Of a DNA stretch of 64,000 nucleotides, positions 47,437 to 58,534 are shown piece after piece. The translations under genes and the position numbers were made by a program. The stretch comes from Nematostella vectensis (Eukaryota; Cnidaria; Anthozoa; Actiniaria; Edwardsiidae): positions 6,517,519 to 6,581,518 of the forward strand of contig NC_064036.1 in the NCBI RefSeq assembly GCF_932526225.1, read 5' to 3'. A model generated the notes under the pieces. The model had not been told where the DNA came from, did no database searches, and was given only the letters and a program-made list of their open reading frames with translations. Numbering within the stretch: the stretch's first letter is position 1; every line of letters begins with the position of its first letter.

Positions 47437-50400
47437 ATGTCTGCTGTTCGAGGAGTTCTTGCATTTGCATCCGAGTTTACCCCACTTCAGCTCGCGGGGG
47501 CAGTAATCGCGGTCCTTTTTGTTGCTTGGCTATCCCTTAAATTCCTTCCCCCAACCCGTAGAGTCGGTGATTACCACAACAAGTACGTACTAGTCACCGG
47601 TTGCGACTCGGGCCTCGGTAGAGATCTTGCCATTCGCCTGGATGGTATGGGTTTCCATGTGTTCGGCGCGTGTTTGACGCAGCAGGGCAAACAGGACCTT
47701 GAGCAGACGTGCAGTAAACGTACTGTTGGTCTGCTAATGGACGTCACGAGCCATGAACAGATCGCGGAAGCCTTTGAGCAAGTCAAGAGAGTGCTGCCTT
47801 CGGGAACAGGTACTGAGCTGACATTCTTGTAGTTGTAAACCAACCGATGTCCGTTTTTCTTTTCATCCTATTACCGGTATTGGCTTCTAACGAATTATGG
47901 ATTGGGGCTATTTGGAAAGATTGTAAGAGATCGTTAAATATATGCAAGGAAAAGTCTGATTAATGAAAGGCCCATGCAGCCCCCCACCGTCACACACAAA
48001 CACATTCTTTTATACTAGACACGCATCACTTTGGATGTATTATTTTTGAGCAAGTCAAGAGGGTGCTGCCTTCAGGAACACTTACAGAATGGCACTCTGA
48101 AAGTTGTGTTAATTATACAGTACACAAAATAATTCGCATTGACTCCTAGTACTGTAGAGTAACTTGGATCACTCACTATTATTACTTATAATTTCAATAT
48201 TATCACGTTTTCCTTTTCATCCTATTATTGGCTTCTTTCGAATTGTGGGTGGGGCTATTTGGAAAGAGTGTAAGAGATTTTCTGGTAGATTAATGTTAAT
48301 GGTAACATGCAGCCCCCAACCGCCACACACAAACACATTCTGTTTTACGAGACACGCAACATTCGCCTGGCTTATCTGAACGTCCGGTTTTCGATATTTG
48401 TTGTTCAATGCTGAGATCATTTCGGATGTATTATTTCACAATACCTTGTTTTCGTTCCCTCTGGTCACCTTACGAGATCAATATCTGATGGTCGCTGAAC
48501 CGTTCATACTCCTAACTAGATAGATCTCAGACAGAGTCAGAGAGACTAGATAGTTCACAGGTATTACAAGACAATTGGCATCAATGAATCTAAAAAAAAA
48601 AAACATAGAGATGTTTACATCTTTACAGTTGAATTCATGGCAAAACATATAGGCTAAATTCATATTTTATGACATGCTGAGTAGCGTGAAAGTGTATTGT
48701 GTGACATCCAGGATATCGTCAAAGCATATTGTGTAACATGCAAGATGTCGTAAAAGCATATTGTGTGACATACAGGATATCGTAAAAGCATTTGTGTGGC
48801 ATGCAGGATATCGTAAGAACGTATTGTGTGACATGCAGGATATTGTCAAAGCATATTGTGTGACATGCAGGATAGCGTTAAAGCGTATTGTGTGACAAGC
48901 AGGATATCGTCAAAGCGTATTGTGTGACATGCAGGATAGCGTTAAAGCGTATTGTGTGACATGCAGGATATCGTAAAAGCGTATTGTGTGACATGCAGGT
49001 TATCGTCAAAGCGTATTGTGTGACATGCAGGATAGCGTTAAAGCGTATTGTGTGATATGCAGGATATCGTAAAAGCGTATTGTGTGACATGCAGGATATC
49101 GTAAAAGCGTATTGTGTGACATGCAGGATATTGTCAAAGCATATTGTGTGACATGCAGGATAGCGTTAAAGCGTATTGTGTGACAAGCAGGATATCGTAA
49201 AAGCGTATTGTGTGACATCCAGGATATCGTCAAAGCGTATTGTGTGACAAGCAGGATATTGTAAAAGCGTATTGTGTGACATCCAGGATATCGTCAAAGC
49301 GTATTGTGTGACAAGCAGGATATCGTAAAAGCGTATTGTGTGACATCCAGGATATCGTCAAAGCGTATTGTGTGACAAGCAGGATATCGTAAAAGCGTAT
49401 TGTGTGACATGCAGGATATCGTCAAAGCGTATTGTGTGACATGCAGGATAGCGTTAAAGCGTATTGTGTGACATGCAGGATATCGTAAAAGCGTATTGTG
49501 TGACATGCAGGTTATCGTCAAAGCGTATTGTGTGACATGCAGGATAGCGTTAAAGCGTATTGTGTGACATGCAGGATATCGTAAAAGCGTATTGTGTGAC
49601 ATGCAGGATATCGTAAAAGCGTATTGTGTGACATGCAGGATATTGTCAAAGCATATTGTGTGACATGCAGGATAGCGTTAAAGCGTATTGTGTGACAAGC
49701 AGGATATCGTAAAAGCGTATTGTGTGACATCCAGGATATCGTCAAAGCGTATTGTGTGACAAGCAGGATATTGTAAAAGCGTATTGTGTGACATCCAGGA
49801 TATCGTCAAAGCGTATTGTGACATGCAAGATATCGTAAAAGCATTTGTGTGACATGTAGGATATCGTAAAAGCGTATTGTGTGACATGCAGGATATCGTC
49901 AAAGCGTATTGTGTGACATGCAGGATATCGTAAAAGCGTATTGTGTGACATGCAGGTTATCGTCAAAGCGTATTGTGTGACATGCAGGATAGCGTTAAAG
50001 CGTATTGTGTGACATGCAGGATATCGTCAAAGCGTATTGTGTGACATGCAGGATATCGTCAAAGCGTATTGTGTGACATGCAGGATAACGTCAAAGCGTA
50101 TTGTGTGACATGTAGGATATCGTCAAAGCGTATTGTGTGACATGCAGGATATCGTAAAAGCGTATTGTGTGACATGCAGGTTATCGTCAAAGCGTATTGT
50201 GTGACATGCAGGATAGCGTTAAAGCGTATTGTGTGACATGCAGGATATCGTCAAAGCGTATTGTGTGACATGCAGGATATCGTCAAAGCGTATTGTGTGA
50301 CATGCAGGATAACGTCAAAGCGTATTGTGTGACATGCAGGATATCGTCAAAGCGTATTGTGTGACATGCAGGATATCGTCAAAGCGTATTGTGTGAATGC

Positions 50401-51821
50401 AGGATAACGTCAAAGCGTATTGTGTGACATGTAGGATATCGTCAAAGCGTATTGTGTGACATGCAGGATAGCGTCAAAGCGTATTGTGTGACATGCAGGA
50501 TAGCGTCAAAGCGTATTGTGTGACATGTAGGATAGCGTCAAAGCGTATTGTGTGACATGCAGGATAGCGTCAAAGCGTATTGTGTGACATGCAGGATAGC
50601 GTCAAAGCGTATTGTGTGACATACAGGATAGCGTCAAAGCGTATTGTGTTACATGCAATGTATCGTCAAAGCGTATTGTGTGACATGCAGGATAGCGTCA
50701 AAGGGTATTGTGTGATATGCAATAAACGTGATATTATACCCGTAAAAACACTGGGAACAAGACTTTATTTTACTAAAGTTCATCCATATCACCCCAGGTC
50801 TGTGGGCGGTGTATAACAACGCTGGATATATGACTCTCGCCCCCTTAGAGTGGTTCCCGCTTGACGACTACAAGCGCATGGCAGATGTGAACCTTTGGGG
50901 CCTGGTGGATGTCACCAAGACTTTCCTTCCACTCGTCAAGATGGCAAGAGGCAGAGTCGTGAATGTCGCGAGCATTGTCGGTGGGTGTTTTTATCTAAGA
51001 GGCTTTGTAAAAGCTCAAAATAAATCGAACTCATAACAGATTGTTATACATAAGGTTGACATTTTTGGAAATTCCAGAAAAGAACCGTTAGTCAATCTGG
51101 CCCACACATCTCAGGCTTGTCTATTGATTTTGCATTGGTTTAAGTAAATCATGTAATCGAACTTTGTTCCCAGGCTTAATCGCGGGCGAATTAACTGCAC
51201 CGTACTCGATTACCAAATATGGCGTGGAAGCGTTCTCGGATGTTTTGCGTCGCGAAATGCTCCCCTGGGGGGTCCGGGTTAGTATCATCGAGCCTCAAGC
51301 ATTCAAGACTCCGCTTTGGGACAATATCGCCACAAAGAAGTACATGTCTCTGTGGAACGGACTCGACCCGGAGATGAAGAAAGAGTATGGTGAAAAATTC
51401 GTGGAAGAAGGTAACATTTTATCGATCCTCATCAATAATAGCATTCAAGAGGGGTGGGGGAGGGGGCTAGTTAAAAGGACACTGCCTTGAGTTATGTAAC
51501 TTATGGACGCGAGAATTCTTCCATCCATTTTCCATCTTCCATTTACAAGCATCTATCTTTTGCTGATTGCTTTTTTCTATTTTGCTTTCGTCGCCAGATG
51601 TCGCCGGGTTAAGGAAATACATGGACATGTCGTCAACTGCTTTCTACATGGTAGTCGACGCCGCCATAGACGCCATCACGTCACGTGACCCTAAGCATCG
51701 CTATCCTGTGGGTTGGAATGCCAAGGTAGTGTCAATCTTGGGGGTCTTGCCTTCTGGCTGGACAGACGCGTTTCTCTGGACGACTTGGCCTCGCCCCTCC
51801 CCGCTCGGTGCAAAGAAGTAG
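47437..51821 (+). CDS. SDR gene E: RDH/SDR9C-like oxidoreductase, 4 exons
   Basis: Exons: 47437-47809, 50798-50980, 51174-51410 and 51598-51821; phases agree and give 338 residues with the full motif set (TGCDSGLG, NNAG, YSITK). Exon 2 ends NVASIVG, between the B/D and C/F forms, and exon 3 starts GLIAGELTA. Intron 1 is a mosaic: its first 230 bp resemble copies C and F, then a 36-bp remnant of an exon 1 end (48045-48080, donor lost) leads into B/D-type intron with the longest minisatellite of the cluster. This suggests unequal crossing-over or conversion between copies. Confidence 0.87.
48045..48080 (+). pseudogene. Remnant of an SDR exon 1 end inside intron 1 of copy E
   Basis: It matches the last 36 bases of exon 1 (TTGAGCAAGTCAAGAG...), but the donor AACAGGTACAG has become AACACTTACAG. 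It marks the switch from C/F-like to B/D-like intron sequence. Confidence 0.75.
48661..50720. repeat. 32-bp minisatellite, about 64 units, in intron 1 of SDR gene E
   Basis: Same 32-bp unit as in B and D, more uniform (GTGTGACATGCAGG). It shows higher-order copying: a run of distinctive variants starting with TTGTCAAAGC at 49131 recurs at 49643, exactly 512 bp or 16 units later, and an earlier match at 48843 is 288 bp or 9 units before. Confidence 0.95.
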
Positions 51822-52907
51822 TAACAAGAGTTGAACACTCGCAACTAATTTTCCTTACATTGCTGCATTCACCAGTTGGAAAACGAGTAGGGAACTGGGA
51901 ACGAGGCCTCGGCGCGTGCGACTATGGGATAGGCTATCCTGCGAAGCAGGCCCAAAGGGTTGGGAAAGAAGAGGGACGGAGACGAGGCGCGTGCACTAGT
52001 GAGAGGAAACGATGCGAAAGCCAAAAAAAAAATCGTACGGCAAAAACCACACGGGGTCGGCTGCAAGAGCTAACTTTCCCTACTCTGCCCTCCATCCTTC
52101 TCTCCAGGCGCGCGGGATCTATTCCTCATCTTTCGAGCTTGTTGCGCTTGCTACGCAGGCTAGAGATCGGCTAACATGGCCGTTTTGCTCAACAAAAAAA
52201 TCCTGCATTTACAATGTCATTTTCACCAACTTCTTGTTATTTTGATATAGGTGTCATTAACTTTTGTTTAGAAGTGTGAGTTGTTTTGAATTGAAAAAGT
52301 TAGAACTTTAAAAAATCTTAAATGGCAGTTATAAAATTGTGTATAGAAATAAAAAAAGATTTTTGAGCGTGTATATTGTTCCGATCATGATATTTTTTAG
52401 ATTGAACAGGGAGAAATTTGAAGCGTAAATAATAACGCCGAATATAGAAACAAACGTGAAGAATTATCGGCGATCCTGCGCATCACTGATTTCATCAGCG
52501 AACGTAAGATCGTGAGCGATCAAAATGGAAACCCGCCTTGAGTGAAAGTTGCGCTCCCCTTTGCGCCCAACGTTAGCTAAGTACCTGAAACATAGCTTAT
52601 GCACTACATCTGGTAAGAATAACCAATCTCCCTCCAAATTTTTTAAATAAGTAAAAAGGCCTTGTTCGAACTCCACTTGACGTCATATTCGCTGATTGCG
52701 CCTGTTTATTGCTCTTCCATTCATTTAGCCTTCCACTACTGAATACAATATCCACCATGGCGTACAAGCACAACAGAGTTAGCTATCATTCCTCAGATAG
52801 ACAGAACACATCCCTTCTGTACAAAAAAAAAACATCGCCGGTCGCCTAATGCAAATTGCTACGAAAACCCTAACAGGGGAGGGGCACTGAGGCCTCCCTA
52901 CCACTGA

Positions 52908-52938
<31 letters not shown>

Positions 52939-53244
52939 ACACACACCCCTAATACGATATGATTTCAAGCCCCCAACCTTGTGTCTTTGGACGTTATTAT
53001 TTTATTTTTTTGGAAAGCCCTCCCCTCCAAAAGGCGCTGCGGCACCGAAACTGCTTCATCTCTACAAAGACTTGAGCCTCTAGGAAGGTGTGAACGCAAA
53101 TGACGTCGTTAAGAAGAACAGGAGAAACGACTGAGATATGGAACTACTGTTTTTTTTTTTTTTTTAATTGTTCTCATTTTATACTTTTTTATTTTTTCCA
53201 TCCAAAACAGCAATACCCCCCATCTAAACGCAAAGTCGGGGATC

Positions 53245-53363
53245 TCATTTACAATGACTGCACGTCTTACGACAGTAGATCTTGAGGAAGTTCACAAAAT
53301 AAGCGTTGGTGCAGAGTCCTTTGGTCTCCCATTCATTACAGTACCAATGGTTGTCACCGCAAC
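53245..53363 (-). pseudogene. Orphan ShKT-domain exon (cassette 4)
   Basis: A full-length copy of the last protease exon (58535-58653) with acceptor, all six cysteines and stop codon intact. About 650 bp of the following protease intron (to about 54045) is also copied, then the match ends abruptly, so no protease exons 1-5 are attached. Confidence 0.7.
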
Positions 53364-54237
53364 CTGAACAAAGGATACAACATATGTGTATCAGTGCAAT
53401 GTCGACTGTCAGACGTACTTACCAAGCCCTGGTAAGGGACAGACCATTAGCAAAGTGAATGGGCTGGTGCATGGTGGTGGTGGTGGTAGGGGGAGGGGGG
53501 GGGAGTGATAAAATCATCTAATCTGTGTGTCTAAAAGGAACAAAACAATTCATACGCGATAAAAATGTCTGCAGCCCTAACAAGAAATCGAAAAAGGTGG
53601 ATAAAGAAAGCGGAAAAATGTAGCGGGTTGGCTTGTTCTGTGGAATGTCGCTGTGTCTTTTATCCAAAGACTGTTTGTTGGAATTTATGCTTGCTTGACC
53701 TTTTCGAGGGAAGAAAGTTTCGAGGTGGGATTTTCCACAAGCCCATCAAATATCAAATGTTCAGTCCCTTTATTTTGGTTTGCTGCAATTTACGTTACTA
53801 AGCTGCCACAGAAGCCTCGCGGATTATATTCTGATTAAAAAGGATACTTCCAATTTCCCCATCCATACTAAAACCACCACGTCCTATTTATGAATTCCCA
53901 GTGACGCCTCCAGGGGGTACAAGGGTCTTGATGGCACCATCCCCCTACCCCCTTCCCTGCATTTATTTTGAAGAAAGATACGTCATATGTCTAGTCTACC
54001 GTATTGTTACCTAGCCCTTTTGATTGTGCTCCACCCTCACACGAAATAGTTTTCGTGACAATTTAGTACATACCGATCTGGTTGATTGTTAATAGTTTTC
54101 CTTTTTGACTTTTCGATATAATGCTAATGGTATTTGAAACTTCCAAACCACTCTTTGTTCAATCAGGGTTCAATTTCAAAAATTAAGATTCGGAAAAACA
54201 CTTTTGCGTGGAAACCTTTGTCAATCTGTAATAAGTC

Positions 54238-54318
54238 AGTTAATTATCTCGAGCCTCCGGCAATAAGCTTTATCGCTTATTGTATATGGCTTATTGCCTC
54301 GGCTCTCGGTAATTAACT
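54238..54318. repeat. 81-bp palindromic element
   Basis: The arms 54238-54268 and 54289-54318 are imperfect inverted repeats (AGTTAATTA...CAATAAGC) around a 20-bp loop. It could be a very short fold-back element. Downstream (54319-54480) are loose repeats of GTGCAATGCTCTTTAGTGTC. Confidence 0.5.
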
Positions 54319-54778
54319 CATGTGCAATGCTCTTTAGTGTCTATCAACTATTTGTTTTAGCCGATGTGCAATGACCTTTGAGCTATTACTTTCCAGTAAG
54401 TGCAATGCTTTGGGCTTCACTGTTTAGTAATGTGCAATTCTCTTCAGTGTCTACCAGCAATTTGTTTATGTTGAGACTGCTTATGTAGTGTCTCTGTCAA
54501 GCATTATTTATAGTATAGTGTGTACTGCTACATAAGAGAACTAACAGCCTGTTTGTCAGTCTGAGTATTGTGCACTTGTTTGTGCACTGGTTTATGATCC
54601 CAACACATATATCATCACTATTTTCCTCAGCGATCGGAAGATCGTGAGCGATCAAATGAAAGTACGACATCTAGGGCCTCTGGGCCTCCCTCCCACTGAC
54701 CTCCCCCCCCCCCCCCCTCCAATACAGGTTAGTTAAGGTGCTCCGGCACCGTAACTGCTTCATCTCTACCAAGACTTA

Positions 54779-54843
54779 ACTTCCATGATCTGTTCATGGC
54801 TCGTGATGTCCATTAGCAGACCAACAGTACGTTTACTTCAACT
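54779..54843 (-). pseudogene. Relic of an A-type SDR exon 1 (cassette 5)
   Basis: 65 bases match the end region of exon 1 of gene A (about 25195-25255) in the same orientation (TGTTCATGGCTCGTGATGTC), with no flanking exon. It shows that an A-type gene once preceded copy F. Confidence 0.65.
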
Positions 54844-55176
54844 TTGCTCTATCTTTTCCCTAACATTAGTAGCACTTTCAAGTTATTAAAATTTCTTTAT
54901 TACATTTCACGTAATATATTTTATTACATTTCGTGTTAAACAGTTATTACATTTTGCGATATAGGTTATTACTGTTTGCGGCGCAACTCTTTGCCAAATC
55001 CCTAGCATTCCTACTATCCCAAAATTTTTTTAAATGTTAACAATAACAAAATAGTGGCTGAATGATTATTCTTACCATGGCCATGGTTCGTGGGTTGCTT
55101 TATGACGAATTAAAAAGACACGACAGGACACAAAGACGTTACTCTTGGAGGTCATTTGCTTCAAAATCTCCAAAAG

Positions 55177-57618
55177 ATGTCTGCTGTTCGAGGAGTTCTT
55201 GCATTTGCATCCGAGTTAACCCCGCTTCAGCTCGCGGGTGCAGTAATCGCGGTCCTTTTCGTTTCCTGGCTATCCCTTAAATTCCTTCTCCCCACGCGCA
55301 GAGTCGGTGATTACCACAACAAGTACGTCCTTGTCACCGGCTGTGACTCAGGCTTCGGTAGAGATCTAGTCATTCGCCTGGATGGTATGGGTTTCCATGT
55401 GTTCGGCGCGTGTTTGACGCAGCCAGGTAAGCGGGACCTGGAGCAGACGTGCAGTAAACGTACTGTTGGTCTACTGATGGACGTCACGAGCCATGAACAG
55501 ATCATCGAAGCATTTGAGCAAGTCAAGAGAGTGCTGCCTTCGGGAACAGGTACAGAATGGCACTTGGTAGCTGTAAACCAAGCGATGTCCGTTTTTCTTT
55601 TCATCCTATTACCGGTATTGGCTTCTAACGAATTATGGATTGAGGCTATTTGGAAATATTGTAAGAGACCGTTAAATATATACAAGGGAAAGTCTGATTA
55701 ATGAAAGGCCCATGCAGCCCCCCACCGCCACACACAAACACATTCTTTTATACTAGACACGCATCATTTTGGATGTATTATTTCACAATACCTTGTTTTC
55801 GTTCCCTCTGGTAACCTCACGAAATCAAGATCTGATGGCCGCTGAACCGTTCATTTTCCCAACTAGATATCTGAGATACACTCTTTTTTTATATAAGAAC
55901 GTCTATCTATTTTTTTTTTTTGTTGTTGTTTGTTGGGGCCGGGCCGTTCTTCTTTTTGGGACAATTTCAGGCTGAATATTGATTCTACATTTAAAAACGC
56001 ACCAGGACTAAAAAAAGAATTTTTTTATCTTCTATCAAAGCCTCGGCATGTTTTTAAAATTTGGTGAAATCTCAGGCTGGACGTTTTTATAAAAAAAACG
56101 TTCTTATAAAAAAAAATCTCTCAGGCATAGTAAAAGCACACAGGTATTTTAGAAGACGATTGACATCAATCCAAAACATTAGAGATGTTGTATGTAATAT
56201 ATTTACTGTTGAATTTATAGCAAGTAACGATCAAATAGCCTAAAATGGTATGGATAAGAAAACTAGACTCTTGATCCTCAGAAATGTTTCCGTTACCTCT
56301 GTTGGTAAAATTATAAACTCGATTCTTCAAACATCTTGTCCTTGAATATGAAACAGTTAGATGATCCCTCTCTTTCCCATTTAGTTAATAAGTATATGTT
56401 TATTATTTATGTCATGTTTTTGTTGCTGTTTGCAGTACCCTTTTCACTTGGAGTGGTCACCTTTGAATTGGTAGTTGTACTTTTTTTTATGATTATTATA
56501 CCCATGTATCACTGCAGGTTTTTTGGGGGTTGTATAACAACACAGGGTACAAGACTTGCCCTTTTTATTAATTTCTCTGCTTTTTCTTTTTGTTGCTGTT
56601 GTTATTAATATACCTCATCCATATCACCCCAGGTCTGTGGGCGGTGTATAACAACGCTGGATACATGACTCTCGCCCCCTTAGAGTGGTTCCCGCTTGAC
56701 GACTACAAGCGCATGGCAGATGTGAACCTTTGGGGTCTTGTGGATGTCAGCAAGACTTTCCTTCCACTCGTCAAAATGGCAAGAGGCAGAGTCGTGAATG
56801 TCGCGAGCACTGTGGGTGTGTAGTTTTATCCAAGAAGCTTTGTAAAAGCAAAAAAAAATGGTTTCATTGGGTTTGACATTGTGAGATTCCAGGAAAGATC
56901 GGTTACCACCACAATAGATATCGCACTTTTTATTTGGTTTAAATATCATGTAATCGAACCTTGTTTCCAGGCTTAATCGCGAATGAGTTAACTGCACCGT
57001 ACTCGATTACCAAATATGGCGTAGAAGCTTTCTCTGATGTTTTGCGTCGCGAAATGTTCCCCTGGGGGGTCCGGGTGAGTATCATCGAGCCTCAAGCATT
57101 CAAGACTCCGCTTTGGGACGATATCGCCACTAAGAAGTACATGTCTCTGTGGAACGGACTCTACCCGGAGATGAAAAAGGAGTATGGTGAAAAATTCGTG
57201 GAAGGAGGTAACATTTTATCGATCCTCATCAATAATAGCATTCAAGAGGGGTGGGGGAAGGGGCTAGTTAAAAGGACACTGCCTTGACTTATGGAACTTA
57301 TGGACGCGAGAATTCTTCCATCCATTTTCCATCTTCCATTTACAAGCATCTATCATTTGCATATGGCTTTTTTCTATTTTGCTTTTGTCGCCAGAAGTCG
57401 CCGGGTTAAGGAAATACATCGACATGTCGTCAACTGCGACCTACATGGTAGTCGACGCCGCCATAGACGCCATCACGTCACGTGACCCTAAGCATCGCTA
57501 TCCTGTGGGTTGGAATGCCAAGGTAGTGTCAATCTTGGGGGTCTTGCCTTCTGGCTGGACAGACGCGTTTCTCTGGGCAACTTTGCCTCGCCCCTCCCCG
57601 CTCGGTGCAAAGAAGTAG
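55177..57618 (+). CDS. SDR gene F: RDH/SDR9C-like oxidoreductase, 4 exons, core promoter deleted
   Basis: Exons: 55177-55549, 56633-56815, 56971-57207 and 57395-57618; all phases fit, 338 residues, with TGCDSGFG, NNAG and YSITK. The coding region has no stop or frameshift. Upstream, the conserved block of the other copies is cut: GGAGG joins directly to TCATTTGCTTC, removing 76 bp that in copy E hold the TATA box and presumed start site. Intron 1 is like that of copy C without the LINE and without the minisatellite. Exon 2 has small changes (DVSKTFLPL, NVASTVG). Expression may be lost or driven by another start site. Confidence 0.82.
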
Positions 57619-58534
57619 TAACAAGAGTTGAACACTCTAATTTTCCTTACATTGCTGCATTCACCAGTTGGAAAACGAGTAGGGGACTGGGACCAAGGCC
57701 TCAGCGCGTGCGACTATGGGATAGGCTATCCTGCGAAGCAGGCCCAAAGGGTTGGGAAAGAAGAGGGACGGAGACGAGGCGCGTGCACTAATGAGAGGAA
57801 ACGATGAGGGAGCTAAAAAAACGTACGGCAAAAACCACACGGGGTCGGCTGCAAGAGCTAACTTTCCCTACACTGCCCTCCATCCTTCTCTCCAGGCGCG
57901 CGGGATCTATCCCTCATCTTCCAAGCTTGTTGCGCTCGCTGAGCAGGCTAGAGATCGGCTAACTTGGCCTTTTTGATCAACAAAAAAATCCTGCATTTAC
58001 AATGTAATTTTCATCAACTTCTTGTTATTTTGATAAAGGTGTCATTAACTTTTGTTTAGAAGTGTGAGGCATTTTAATAAAAAAAAGTTCTTATAAAAGC
58101 AGTTTTGTAGAACTTTGAAAAATCTTAAACGGCAGTTATAAAATTGTTTATAGAAATGAGAAAGATTTTTGAGCGTCTATATTGTTCCGTTCATGGTCGT
58201 ATTTTTTTTTTAAATTGAACGAGAGAAATTTGAAGCGTCAATAAGAACGACAAATATAGAAACAAACGTAAACAATTATCGGCGATCCTGTGCATCCCTG
58301 ATTTCATCAGCGATCGGAAGATCATGAGCGATCAAAATGGAAACCCGCCTTAAGTGATAGTTGCGCTCCCCTTTTCGCCCAACGATAGCTACGTACCCAA
58401 AACATAGCTTATGCACTACATTTGGTAAAAAAAAAAAAAAAAACTAAATTGATCTCATTTTATTATCCATTTCTGTTAACACTTTTTTTAGTTTTTCCAT
58501 CCAAAACAGCAATCTAAACGCAAAGTCAGGGATC

